DNA from: Anastrepha obliqua
Taxonomy: Eukaryota; Arthropoda; Insecta; Diptera; Tephritidae
Direction: 5' to 3'
Assembly: GCF_027943255.1 (NCBI RefSeq)
Contig: NC_072894.1
Span: 128,331,601-128,395,600 of the forward strand
Length of the DNA: 64,000 nucleotides
Position 1 is the first letter of the stretch. Each line of letters starts with the position of its first letter. This document shows, one piece after another, positions 46,882 to 58,690 of the stretch. The notes beneath the pieces are model-generated. The model did no database searches and was not told where the DNA came from. It saw nothing but the letters and a program-made list of their open reading frames with translations. Position numbers and translations under genes: made by a program.

Positions 46882-47243
46882 GGGTGGTCCAAATACAAGT
46901 ATCTTTTTGAAAATAATATTTAAAACAAACACACACACAAAATCATTCATTTTGGTATATTTTACGTCTTTGTTTGTTTGCTGAAACCAAAGATCGTCTA
47001 AGATCCCACGTTTTCAACAAACAAACAAAAATGAGCCAATGAGGTCACCACTTTAAGAATCCAAACCCCTGTGCATCGCGACAATCAGTTGTGGATTTTA
47101 TGTATCCAGAATGAAAGCAACAGTGTTTAATCAGTCACAGATATGAAAATGCGCCTCGCCCCGCAAAGCGACGTTCCGCGAGGGATGGCAGTCAAGCTTC
47201 CGATCGGGAAAGGATGACAGTGATACCTGCATTTGGGCCACCC
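46882..47243. mobile_element. 362-bp MITE with mariner-like ends
   Basis: Left GGGTGGTCCAAATACAAGTA and right complement of GGGTGGCCCAAATGCAGGTA (47222-47243) pair over about 22 bp with three mismatches. No coding content. The termini resemble mariner-type GGGTGG ends, but a TA duplication is not clear. Confidence 0.65.
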
Positions 47244-48929
47244 TGTGTGTTCATTAAAATCTTCAACTCAAATTTACTTGTTGCTAATTGTAATTACAAT
47301 TTATGTTTACTAAACAAAAATTTGTATTAAGGAATTCAGAAAGAATAAAAATATGTATAACTTAAAACCTTCATTTAGAGTGGGCTACAAGGTCAAAAGA
47401 TATATGAGCCAGTTTAGATAGTAACATCCGTTTGTTACTGTTTATGCCGATCGAGCTTTCGTTTTAGTACCCTAAAAACCGTCTCATATCTCTTTGGATT
47501 TTAAAAGCACACTCTACCTTCCACTTGCTATTTATAAGTCCAAATAAATATATGGATATGTATAAATACAACCATATGCTGTATTTGAGTGGAAAAAATT
47601 GTAGAATATACACTTACATACATACATATGGGTCACTCGTTTCGAACTCGAACATAATTTAGACTTTTTCAACATACATCCAAAAACTTTTATTTTTTAT
47701 AATATTCTCCGTTAATAGGGATACCGGTATACCCTCGATGTAAAATACCAGGGAATTCGTATTTCTAACCATATAAAGCAAACAAATTTTGTGACTTTTG
47801 AATACAAAATCAGACGATGATCGAAGCTTGTGGCGTGGCAGCTTAGTACCTCAAAAGCAAAACTTCTAAAGATGAACGCCCTAATTTCTCGCAACAGCTA
47901 AAAATGTTATATCCATATTTAAATATTGATAAAAAAACACACAAAGCATCGATAAAGGTAGAGCGTATTCCGACACCTTCCAAAACATCAAAGTATTATA
48001 AAAAATAAATCGTTTTTGATATGCATGTTGAACATATTTTTTTTAGAAATTTTGTGGATCTGGAAAAGAAAACACCCTAAAACTATTCGAGAGGAGGATA
48101 GAGTCCGACATACATATGTATGTAGTTTATGGATGAATTAAATCCAAAAAGCAATATTACACACGTAGTATAATTGCATGATTATGCTAGTTAAAATAGT
48201 TTTACTAATTAATTGGAATGAGAAAAGATTGAAAAATCAGCGCTAGAGATCAGAGTTACGCGTAAGGCATTTTCTTATTTTGTAATGAACCTGTTGTTGT
48301 GGAGATAATTATTGTATTATTTAACTATACCATATTTTAATGAATCTGGAATCGTGTTTTATTGTATTATATTTTTACCTTGGTTTACCCTTTTTAAGAT
48401 TTTACTCTTGTAATGTGCAAAGAAATTTAGAACTGCTTGCTGCCGTAAAAGTTTTAGGGATGAAGTTCAAAAAGGGAAAACACCACCTAATAGCCAAACT
48501 TCAATTAAAAATAAAACAATAATATGAATTATTACCATTATACAAACATACACGAATGTAGCAAGTATTTATATAATTATAATTTACTAAACTTATACCA
48601 TTTTGAAAAAAAATAAAGAAATATGAAATACGTTGATTTATATATAATGCCAAATTATTTAATTATTTTATTTTATAAGAGAAACTGAATCCACCGGACT
48701 GTTTTGAAAAAACTTTTTGCACACTTTTTAATACATTTACATGTGTGTACAGGGACTATATCCCTACCTACTTTTTTATGTATTTTTGAGACACATATCG
48801 TTATTTAATTTCATTCAATTTGAAGAGAAAATGTCTGATCAAGTCTGCCGCAGACTGCCTCAGAAATGAAATGTTAATATTTTTTTAATGCACAGACGGA
48901 ACTTCCTGAATTTTTCCACCATCCACAGA
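47244..48929. other. Intergenic between syndapin and the BED/hAT gene
   Basis: AT-rich; no gene or repeat unit recognised. The two genes converge here. Confidence 0.45.
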
Positions 48930-51900
48930 TCATTTAGGCTTTATCTTACTATGAAAGGCGCGATTGTAGTGCAAATACCACAAACACTTTTCTACAGGGT
49001 GCTGATGTCGAAGTGACCTACGTTTTTGACACCACACGCTGCGTTCATTTGTCTCCGTTTCGTCGTACGCACTCGTCGGCCAACGAAACGCATAACATGG
49101 CACGCTCAAATAATAATTGGCGAATTTGTACAATTGTTTATATTGTTGGGACTGCATTTGCCACCAACTTATCGGACATTGCTCTAAATCCAAAGTTGGC
49201 TCACATTTGTAGCGATTAAATTCCAACTCTATTGCATCTTTTGGTTGTGATGGCTCAGGAGACAAGTTGTGTGCATTTTTGCGGCTTGCCGCACCGCTAA
49301 TGCGATGAAAAAACGATCGTAAACCTACAACAAAGGTATGAGATGAGGAACAATGGCATAATCAACTGAATACTAACTCGATTTCGGTGCAACTTGGGTT
49401 ATGGCGCATTGCTGGCTTTGATCCAATTTTATGTTTGAGGGGGGCACAGTCATTAGACGTTGGAATCGCTGACAAACTGCCTCCGCCAACTCCACACGCT
49501 GGATATTGTCAAAAGTGGCGGCTTTTTGTGACTGATGTGTCGGATGTCGCCTAGGCTGAATGAAATCGTGCTGAAAGCGCACATCGAAAAGTACTGCCTC
49601 AGAAAAAAATGAGCACTTTGCTATGCTAAATGTACAATCAACAGCAGATTATAAATAAATCAATCGAAAAAAGTTCATTTTGTTAAATATTTTGCCTACC
49701 TCTGGCGTAGTTCATCATTAATGACTTGCTGTGCCGACTGTAGATAAATATTATCGTCAGTGTTAAATACCAGGAAATGCTCTTCGAAGAGTTTCATAAT
49801 CAATGGACGCACAAGTGTACAGAGAGGTAGCGGTTCTGTGTTTATTGTATCAAGAGTAATCTATTAAGTAAAATGCGAAAAATATTAAAAATCTTTGTAG
49901 ATTCAAATGGGTTGAGCGTATACTTTTAACGGGTTTAAGTATGCCATGAAAGACTCCAACTCGGAAGACAATTCACTGTATTGCTTGCCAGTTTCATTTG
50001 GGATGTCCAGAAAATCTTGCAGAAATTTCAGTTTCCACCAGGGGCAATTCAAGTGCGGTTCCGGCAAATTTAAATTCTGAAAAGTAAAGCATTGAAATAT
50101 GTGTTGACGTTTTACAAGACCCCATGCCAAGATTTCTTTACTATAGTTTACAATGTATTCATGAAAAATAACACCTAGATCTACATATGTATACTTATCG
50201 CTGATTTATTTCATTAAATAGTTTTAGCTATAGGATTTTGCAATAGCGCAAACGATTACACTTAGATCTTCATTTTCTTTAATGATGAAAATTTACCGAT
50301 TTTATTTGTTGCTAATGTATGTGAAATATTTAGATGCCCTTTTAAGGAGTTATACGCAGTTATGAAGCAAATAAAAGACGGGTTGTCAAGGATTTATCCT
50401 GAAGAAACTTCAGAATATTTTAATTTGAAAATTTTTGGCGGTTATAAAAGCATCCTTCAAGAACGTACTAAAATTTTTTATTTATGAAAATGTTGATTAT
50501 AGAGCGCGCTGCAGGCGATTTCTGGAACCTCCTTTAAAAAAAGACGATTTACGGTGTACATCGTAACTCAGGATTGGATTATCTGAAATCAAAAAACCAA
50601 ACAAATTTTGTTAATATATAGGGTGATCAATCATGAGGTGCTTTTTTCAATAGTTAAAAAAAAAAACAAAAATGTAAATTATGTTCAAAACCTTTATTTA
50701 TCATTTGAAAGGACATTCTTTGACATTTACTTTTTGAATATGACTTCATTCAAATGTTGGCCGCAACTACGCTTAAGGTGGTCCATTCTGAAGGTCCAAT
50801 TTTCAATCACTCGTTCGAGCATTTCGACTGGTATGTCGTGAATAACACGCGTAATGTTGGCTTCCAGAGCTTCAATCGTAGCTGGTTTATCAGCATAGAC
50901 CTTGGACTTCACGAATCCCCAAAGAAAAAAGTCCAAAGGTGTGATATCACAAGATCTTGGTGGCCAACTCACAGGTCCTAAACGTGAAATCAGCTGCTCT
51001 CCGAAATGACTTCTCAATAAAGTCATTGTTTCACGAGCTGTATGGCAAGTGGCTCCGTCTTGTTGAAACCAAATGTCGTAGAGATCATTAGATTCAATTT
51101 CAGGTAGCAAAAAGTCCGATATCATGGTACAGTAGCGAGCACAGTTACGTTGCGGCCATCATCATTTTTGAAAAAATATGGACCGATGATTCCACCAGCC
51201 CATAAACCACACCAGACCGTTGTTTTCTCTGGGTGTAAAGGTAGCTCTTGAACCTGTTCTGGTTGCTCTTCATCCCAAATACGGCAATTTTGCTTATTGA
51301 CGTAACCATTGAGCCAGAAATGCGCCTCATCGCTGAACAAAATTTTGCTCGAAAACAGCGGATATTCTTCAAACGCTGATTTTCATAATACAGTTGAACA
51401 ATTTGTAGACGTTGTTGCGGTGTGAGTCTTTCCATGATGAAATGCCAAACGCTGTTCAACAAATCCACGATGACAGTTTGCCACAACTCGCGCGCGATCT
51501 GTAAAAAAACGCAAATGAAAAAAACTCTTAATTGATCACCCTATATTAGATTATCTAGTAATTAATCGTTCGGCTAATCAAAATAGTGAATTTTCACAAA
51601 ATTGCAGCTTTTAAAAGAAATGATTTCGATTTTTACGTTAAAATTTGGCCGTAAATTGATTATAAAATGGAAAATAAGTATCAGATTTACAAAAGGAACG
51701 ATTAATTACTAGAAAATGTATCTTTAAAGATTGAGTTAAAACGGTTGACCGATCAAACAAGCCGTTTTCGAGATATCGTGTACACCGACTTGAAAAATGC
51801 CGTTTTGAAAAAACACGTTTAAAGTTTCAATACCTACCTTAAAACGTGCCGAGGCATCTCTACATATTTAGGTATAACTCCGAAAGTATTGCTTAGATCT

Positions 51901-53749
51901 ACTTCAAATTTCGTGCGTATACTTTTGTATATATGTACATTACAAAAATGCAATAAAAAAATTCGATTTTTTTGAAAGTCATAACTGCGTATAACCCCTT
52001 AAGGTAGAAAGCTAGATTTTTTTTTCAGTCATTGTCTGATATCCGATTTAGCGTTATATTTTGAAATAACATATTAAGGAGTTATATAGGCTTTCACACT
52101 AAAACGATTGTGGAGATTATGTTCCTTGGACGTGTTAAATTTTATTGATCTAGAGGAATTTAGCGCTTTGTTATATTAAGTTTTAATTGGTAAACATACC
52201 TGGCGTAGTTTAAAAATATTATTGAACATTTGAGACACCTCGTCCTGTTCAAAGATTAGATTGAGACACCGAGTTAGCAATGCTTCCAAACATGGAACCA
52301 CTTCAATACCTATTAAAAACGTTTTACTATGAAAACATGCGGTTAAATGTTAAATTCCAGGTATTAATACATACCGTGAGATGTGGCAAAATTCTTTATT
52401 ATTGAGTTGTCTTTCATCGTTGTTACAATGGCCGCGCAACGGTTGAGATCGAAATCCCTCAGAACGTCATGCAAGTCTATTTGATTCCTACAAACAATTT
52501 CTTCATATAGGACACTTTCCAATTTGTTATCAAAGTCGAAATTAAGGAAATTAATATATATGCTGAACACAATCTGCTCCTCGATGTCCATATAATTTTC
52601 AATACTGAGTGAATAAGGTTTGTCTTGCTGCAACAAATTTGTTGTAACGTATTTTTTAAGAATATATTGCATTTGACCATAGTCAGCTAATATTATTTTC
52701 TCAACTTCACATTTATCCACATTAGTGATTCCGATGGAGTTAAGTAGCTGCTTAAAACCCTGTCCTTGCAATAAATTAGGTGGCAGCATGTCAGTAACCA
52801 ACATATTCGCAAGTAATTCAATGTAGGAATCTTTTTCCCCCAGCATTGTATTTGATATATTTGCTTGCTCATGAAGATTCGACGGTGAATCATTGGAGTA
52901 GTCGAACATCGATTTTTGAGTGAGATCATTATCAAGAATTACTGGTTCGCCCTCTGCAAATTCATCTGCCTCATTGTGTAAAGTCTCAACAACAAAGTTA
53001 TTAGCACAACTAACGGTAACGTCTTCCACTCCATTCGTTGCTAAGGCATTGACCGTTTCTGAACTGAGTAACTCGTAACCGCACCCATTGGTAACAATGG
53101 TCTCATGTTCCTCATTATGTCCGCTTTGTTGATCATCCTGAAATTCTTTTTTGTGCAAAGAGTTCGGCACTGCTACTGTGCCCTGATGTTGATTACGACA
53201 GTTCTGTAAGTAAGCTCTTGAATCAAATGAATCTATACATTTATTTCTATTCTCAATACTAACCTCCTGGCTAATGGACAACGTTATTTTATTGGATTCA
53301 CGACAACCTGCGCTTAGTCGTTTAACTTTTAAAAGGTTATCCACATTTAAATCTTCTGAATTGGACCGTTTACATGATTGCGCTTTTACTTCGCTCTCTT
53401 CATCCGCTTCAATTTCGTTCAAAATATCTGTTGAAGCGTCATCACTGTCGCCACCATCCATATTAGAACTGCGGGAGAATGCCGAACATTGTTGCCGCTG
53501 CTGGTGATGCATTTCATGCAATCGCTCTGGATGCCGTGATATAAGGTGTGTACGGAGATTAGAAGTATTTTTGTTGTAAGTGATGGCGGTACCACATAAT
53601 GTGCAGATGATCTTTTGACGGGTCAAAATTTTATTGGCACTATCCGAAGGAAACCCAAAATATTTCCAGTAGGGGCTCCGCATCGATGCCGGAACAGTCG
53701 TGTGCGTGTATTCGATCGTTTGCTTTTCAACACAATTTTCGTATTTCAT
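48930..53749 (-). CDS. BED-finger, hAT-transposase-derived protein (probably domesticated)
   Basis: Exons on the minus strand: 53749-52375, 52309-52200, 50076-49924, 49860-49700, 49597-49378 and 49324-48930, all GT-AG. N-terminal BED zinc finger at about residues 22-75 (SPYWKYFGF, CTLCG, TSNLRTHLISRHP). A long acidic low-complexity region follows. The hAT-like part includes EVVPCLEALLTRCLNLIF, NCPWWKLKFLQDFL, VRPLIMKLFEEHF and VLFDVRFQ (counterpart of the usual LDPRFK). The C-terminal dimerisation region has PISWWQMQSQQYKQLYKFAN...LSVPC. Catalytic motifs are not evident, which fits a host DNA-binding factor such as Dref- or ZBED-like proteins rather than a live transposase. Odd point: exon 4 ends in phase 2 but exon 5 reads sensibly only from phase 0, a one-base mismatch. 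Confidence 0.82.
50346..51998. mobile_element. TTAA-flanked MITE (1,653 bp including a nested mariner) in intron 2 of the BED/hAT gene
   Basis: TTAA at 50342-50345 and 51999-52002; ends GGAGTTATACGCAGTTATGA (50346-50365) and complement of GGGGTTATACGCAGTTATGA (51979-51998), 19 of 20 matching. Without the 921-bp mariner it is about 730 bp. Interior near 51768-51825 is homologous to the MITE at 38.2 kb. Confidence 0.9.
50621..51541 (-). mobile_element. Internally deleted DD41D mariner nested in the TTAA MITE
   Basis: Ends GGGTGATCAAT and ATTGATCACCC, flanked by TA (50619-50620 and 51542-51543). On the minus strand the transposase begins MERLTPQQRLQIVQLYYENQ, jumps to FSSKILFSDEAHFWLNGY (first Asp) and continues TVWCGLWAGGIIGPYFF. 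A few-base loss shifts frame near 51130, then MISDFLLPEIESNDLYDIWF leads to QQDGATCHTA and SWPPRSC...TPLDFFLWG. 41 residues separate the last two Asp (DD41D). All three catalytic residues are present, but the HTH region is largely deleted. Confidence 0.9.
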
Positions 53750-56700
53750 CTTGTAATATTTAATTCAATATTCATTTAATATAACTTCGCCATCAAAACA
53801 GTTTTCAGACATTTGTTTTGTTTACAATTTTTTTAACTCAAATCATAATAATTCTACGAACACATTGAACGCGATAACAATCAATGAACGAATATGCTTT
53901 TATACGAACGTACGCAACGGATCTCACATTCATCAACGTATCGTAGTTCCTATCCGTTGCCCGTAGAATAAACAAAATTGAGCAAAACTTATCCGAAGAA
54001 AACAACTGCGTTCTTTTAGTTATATATTTACACAATACATCGGTTTGTGTTTGGTTATATCGACACAATGTTGCCATTCATCCTTTTCAATACAAACTTT
54101 TTCACACAATTTTTAATTGTACATATAATAAATTAAAGCAAAAGCCAACAAATGCAAATAATTCATTTATCTATAATAAACATCATTCAACTTTGTTTTT
54201 AAGTTATTTGAACAAAAATTAAAATTTTTCTAAATCTATTCTGTAAATGATTTCGAAATGTACTGTTTGGCAACACTGTGTGGTGAGAGAGTAATTAGCT
54301 GACACGATTCTACAGAAACTATCCAAAATCGCACAACAACGTCCCGATCTACCACACGGAAGGGAAGGTGGTGAGAATTCATTTACATGGGACTCTCATT
54401 AGTTTCAACGTATCGGCTGAATTATCTATGTCAGCTGATATGGGCGCACGTTTACGTTCGTGAGTGTGAGCACCACTGACTACTGTTGTCGTGGATATAT
54501 GTAGATATTTGTTTTTTTGCAATTTGGTATTTTGAATGCCAAAATTTCGGTCAGAATGTAAACAAACAAACAAGGCAACAACAAAAAACCGGATCTCTTT
54601 AACAAATCGCAAGAAAAAACAAATCAGCTGCTTTAGTAACTTACCTTGGTTAAATTTCGCCTTGCATTTTAAATATTCAGCCTAATCATAATTATTTCTG
54701 GAGTATTAAGGGAAAATTGGGAAAAAATAAATGAAATAATTGAGTAATGCATAAAAGCTGTGCAATAAAATGAAAGAGTAGCAACACACAATTCAGCGAA
54801 AGCCCAAAAGTAATATTTTTGGCCCCTTGCCAATACTTAACAGCTACCAAAGACATTATGAACAGAGTAGGAAGCTCCCTACAGAATCAGCTGTAAAACA
54901 GTGACACAATTTTGTATAGCTTCAAATATTTTATATAAAAAATTATCAAAAAAGTTAATAAAATTACTATTATTTTTATTGTACTCTTTCTAATATAAAA
55001 GATAAAACACCAATAAAAGTTTTTCACAAAAAATCGTTATTGCTAAAACATTCATATTCTTATTACTAATACTATAGCACATTTCTGGTTGCTTAACTTC
55101 CTGCTTGCTGCTTTAAAGTCCTGTCGCGGTTCCAGGATTTTCTTGCATCATATTTTCAAACAACTGTAATTGGCTCTTGTTGGTAGTAGAACTCAATTTT
55201 TATTATTGTTTTCTATTGAAAAATTTAGGTTCCATATATTTGTGTACTCCGCGCTCAAACTTGGCTGTGGGAAAATTCGTTTGAAAATGCCATCACATTC
55301 TCCCATTTTTTTGCATTCGTGATGCCTAATTCAGAGAACATTTACACTATTTTTATCCTACGTTGTACAGAATACACCTTCTTCTTCTTCATTCTTACTT
55401 TTATCTCAAAGCACAATTTCCCGTTGTCGAAGTGCGTTAAGACCAAGACGAACCTTTTAAAGAAGATATCAGTAGACCAGCTGATTTGTTTTTTTTTTTT
55501 TTTGCTTCGTCGTGTGCATTAGAATGCCAGCATAAATGAAATGAAGAAGAGCCGTTCCATTCGCTTCACCGCCGTGTGCTTCTCCGTCTAACTGCGTGCC
55601 AGCTGTGCAACATGGGCCGTCCTTTTCTTTTCTACTTTCTTTTGTCGTGACATTCTAATGTACAGATCGTTGTTGTTGGTCTAGTTCCACCACCTTTCAT
55701 GAATGCGCCTTGATTAGGATAAAAGAAAAGTGGAAAGAGAAAAAAATCTCAGGGATTTTTGATTCATGACAGGGAGAAAGAGAATAGAGAAAAACCTCCC
55801 TAGAAGTTTTTATTCAGAATAGAGCAATTCATACAAGATGGTAGCAATAGGTATATATGTATGTAAATTGTGTTTGTGTAATTTAATGAATTGAATGTCA
55901 AAATTTGATTATTACTTTCCACGAATTTCTATCAGAACGTAAACAAAACAAATCACTTTGTTATTCAAACCACTAAAACGAAAGCAAAATATTGCATAAA
56001 ACCTCAAAAAACTTGCATTTGGAGGCTTTATATTTATTTGTGCTTTGTGCTATTTTAACACGCGGCACTTCGTTTGCATTAGTTTGTTTAGTTTTAATCT
56101 CACAAATCACAATATTACCAAACCATTCACTGAATTTTCGCAAACATGTAATTTTTCCTACTTTTGTTTGTTTTGTATTGCGAAGGGAGCTGACATCAAA
56201 GTAAAGTAATTGTTTTTTAATGGCGCCACCTTCAGCACTCAATTCGCCTTGATCGTGATATATACAAATGTTGTTGTTGCACTAGCGAAGCCAGCTTCTA
56301 TGAACTCGCCGTAATTACTATGGTATGAATGGCCCAAGGCGAATTTATTACAGGTGACAGCAAACACATATAAGTAAAACCCTACATGTATTTGTTGTTG
56401 CGTTGGTGCAAGCATCATGTCAAAATCAGCAAGCAAATGTAAACATACGAATGTAAACATACCAATACATACAAACAAAGCATATCATTTTGACGTAAGC
56501 CATCCCTACGGCGAAAAATTCAGCTGGGTGAATGCTGTCACCTTATTAAATCCACCTTGGAATGGCCATATTTACCCAATAATAATACTTTGATAATAAA
56601 ACGTTTATCCAGCTGAAAGCCTCCGTTGCTAGCGCTGCGTTATCTTTTTGTTTATTTAGCAATTCTATTGTTATTTAAGCTTTAAAAAAAAAAAAAAAAA

Positions 56701-56757
56701 AAAAAACGTTTATCGTTATTTTTTATTTTCTGTCGAAATTATTTATTTGCACTTTTT
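53750..56757. other. Gene-free stretch with diverged repeats
   Basis: 5' flank of the BED/hAT gene, then repeats. Blocks at 55674-55720 and 56270-56315 align as TTGTTGTTG..CTAG.....CCA..TTC.ATGAA..CGCC..ATTA, and AAAATTT/GTAAACAAA-type segments recur near 54540, 55900 and 56425. A poly(A) run lies at 56683-56706. No coding signal is convincing. Confidence 0.45.
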
Positions 56758-57322
56758 CTAGTCTCGATTGGCGGGACAGTTATTTACAAGCGCCGGAAAA
56801 TTACAAACATATCTGACGCGGTCGTACCACATTCCTCGTTCGCAAAAGAGTCGGACCGCACGTCCGTTCACGCATTGCCAGAAATATCGGCAATGTGTGA
56901 CATCCCCAAAACGAGCACCATTTGGAGCTACATTGCAATCAATACCATCGCTATCATTTCCGCCGGCGCAATTTTCACAACTACAGGGTGGGCATTTTCC
57001 AAGCTGGCAGCTTTGCAGCGAAGCATTGAACCGCTCACCAAGCGGGCAATATTGTTGAATGATCATGTCGCCATGACATATAAAATATCCAAAACAATCG
57101 GTTAGATCAGGGAACTTGTAACCATAGGGTTTGTTATCACATTCAACTAAATAAGAATTCTCGCGCGTATCAAAATTTGTTAAATTATCGTGTCTGATTC
57201 CATTACATCCAATTGTTGCCGTTAGTATGGTAACAATATATACAAGGAGCATTACTACTGAAAGAAATATTAAAATTAAAGCAGTTTAATTATTTAACCA
57301 GAATATTTGATTCACCTGGCAT
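56758..57322 (-). CDS. Small secreted protein with two CBM14 chitin-binding domains
   Basis: Exons 57316-57322 (ATGCCAG) and 56758-57257, 58-bp GT-AG phase-1 intron; 168 residues. The signal peptide is MPVVMLLVYIVTILTATIGC. CBM14 domain 1 is at about residues 41-94 (CFGYFIC core). A Cys/Gly/Asp spacer (CENCAGGNDSDG) precedes domain 2 at about 112-164 (CRYFWQC core). Extra cysteines in the spacer are unusual for the family. A TATA box lies about 100 bases upstream and AATAAA about 10 bases past the stop. Expected to bind chitin extracellularly. The 7-nt start exon repeats the architecture of the five-domain genes. Confidence 0.9.
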
Positions 57323-57420
57323 TGTAATATAAGTAAGTTTTTTACCGTTACTCATTTATGCCGACCAATCAACTGTCAATATATTAAAGAACTAACATAA
57401 TAAGCGAACAAAACTACGGG

Positions 57421-57428
57421 TTTTTATA
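57421..57428 (-). promoter_or_regulatory. TATA box of the two-domain CBM14 gene
   Basis: TATAAAAA on the minus strand within GGGACTATAAAAACCCG, about 100 bases upstream of the ATG at 57322, leaving a leader of about 70 bases. Confidence 0.55.
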
Positions 57429-58690
57429 GTCCCTGGCAGCTTGCACGCATCCGTTCATCAACCTTTTCTGTTTTTCATTGCCCGCCGACGCAGATGGGAA
57501 AATGTATATTACATTCGGACTAAAATATTTACTTTGTGGCTGACCTGGTATTTTATCTATCAACAAGTGCATATATATGTACATAAGTTCTCGTAAATAC
57601 ACATAACGGTATATTTATATATTATATGTTAGTACTCTAATGGATTTCCGTATTTATACACATAAATATACATACATACATATAAATGTATAATCTTATA
57701 TAAGCTAACGCAATAAATGTAACAGTTTATAGAGGGCACCAAGCACGTGGTGATGTACCAGCTAACTGTAGCGGGCGAATTGGCGAGGAAAGGAACTTGT
57801 AACTTCTCAAGCAGGCAAACTAGTGACTAGAAGTATAGCTGGCCATTGCCTAGTGAAGACGCGTGCCCGTAGAATGGGTCCGCTAGCAAACGACCTCAAC
57901 TACCGCGCGGACGAGGAAATTGAAAACTTCGACTATTGGCTCTGTGACTGACCTGCGCTGGCGAGAGAAAGAAGATTACTTTCATCACTATTCACTTGTT
58001 TGTCTAGCAGTACTCAAGGTACAACAAATATTCATGCATTTTTAAAGCTAAAAACTGTTATAGAAGTCTTCCTCGGAACTTTTCTCTCAAACAATCTCAA
58101 TTCTAAAGCCCAAAATAGCACAGAAAAATATATTTGGAGAATTCACATAATAAAAAGTGATCCTGTCTGAAATTCGTTTGGTGTCAAACGTCTTTAGTAG
58201 AAGTGTTTCCAGCCTTTGTATTTACGTGAGCAGCAACCACCTGGGCAGAGCAACCCGTTCAGAAAGTGGTTTTTACAGCTCTACTTCTGTATTTCGGAAG
58301 GCAATGGCAAACCTGTGTATTTCTGCCATGAAAAATCTCAAAACGCGCGGCACCAATAGGAGAAGGAGCTCGATCAAACACCTAACAGAAGTGTACACGA
58401 ATGATTATTTTTTTTATTTCTTCAACTCATAGCTCTTAAAATGGATGCGTTGGCGCTGAACAAACAAAGGATGTCTCATTTGAGACTTTGCGAAAATTCT
58501 CGTGGATAGTTCCCAAGCTCAGTACTTGACTAGATCCTGGGTTGTTTTGCTTAAAAGGTACGATCGACTGAAGCAATGACTACAGTCTTAAACATTACCT
58601 TTTGATGAAAGGGTTTCAGCTGTGGCCAGTATATTCCCTTACTTAAGTCCTCGAGAAAATCTTCCGCAAATCGAACGATACATACTTATG
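57429..58690. other. Intergenic with a decayed SINE
   Basis: Only the SINE remnant at 58240-58420 is recognised. The rest shows (CATA)-type short repeats and nothing else. Confidence 0.45.
58240..58420 (+). repeat. Degenerate, internally deleted SINE
   Basis: Family body pieces in order: GGCAATGGCAAACC, TGTATTTCTGCCATGAAAAA, GGAGCTCGATCAAACACC, AACAGAAGTGTACACG. The tRNA-like head and the centre are lost. Confidence 0.7.

Noticed and set aside
56768..57105. Plus-strand ORFs opposite the CBM14 gene
   Set aside because: Shadows of the minus-strand gene, which has a signal peptide, domains and splice sites.
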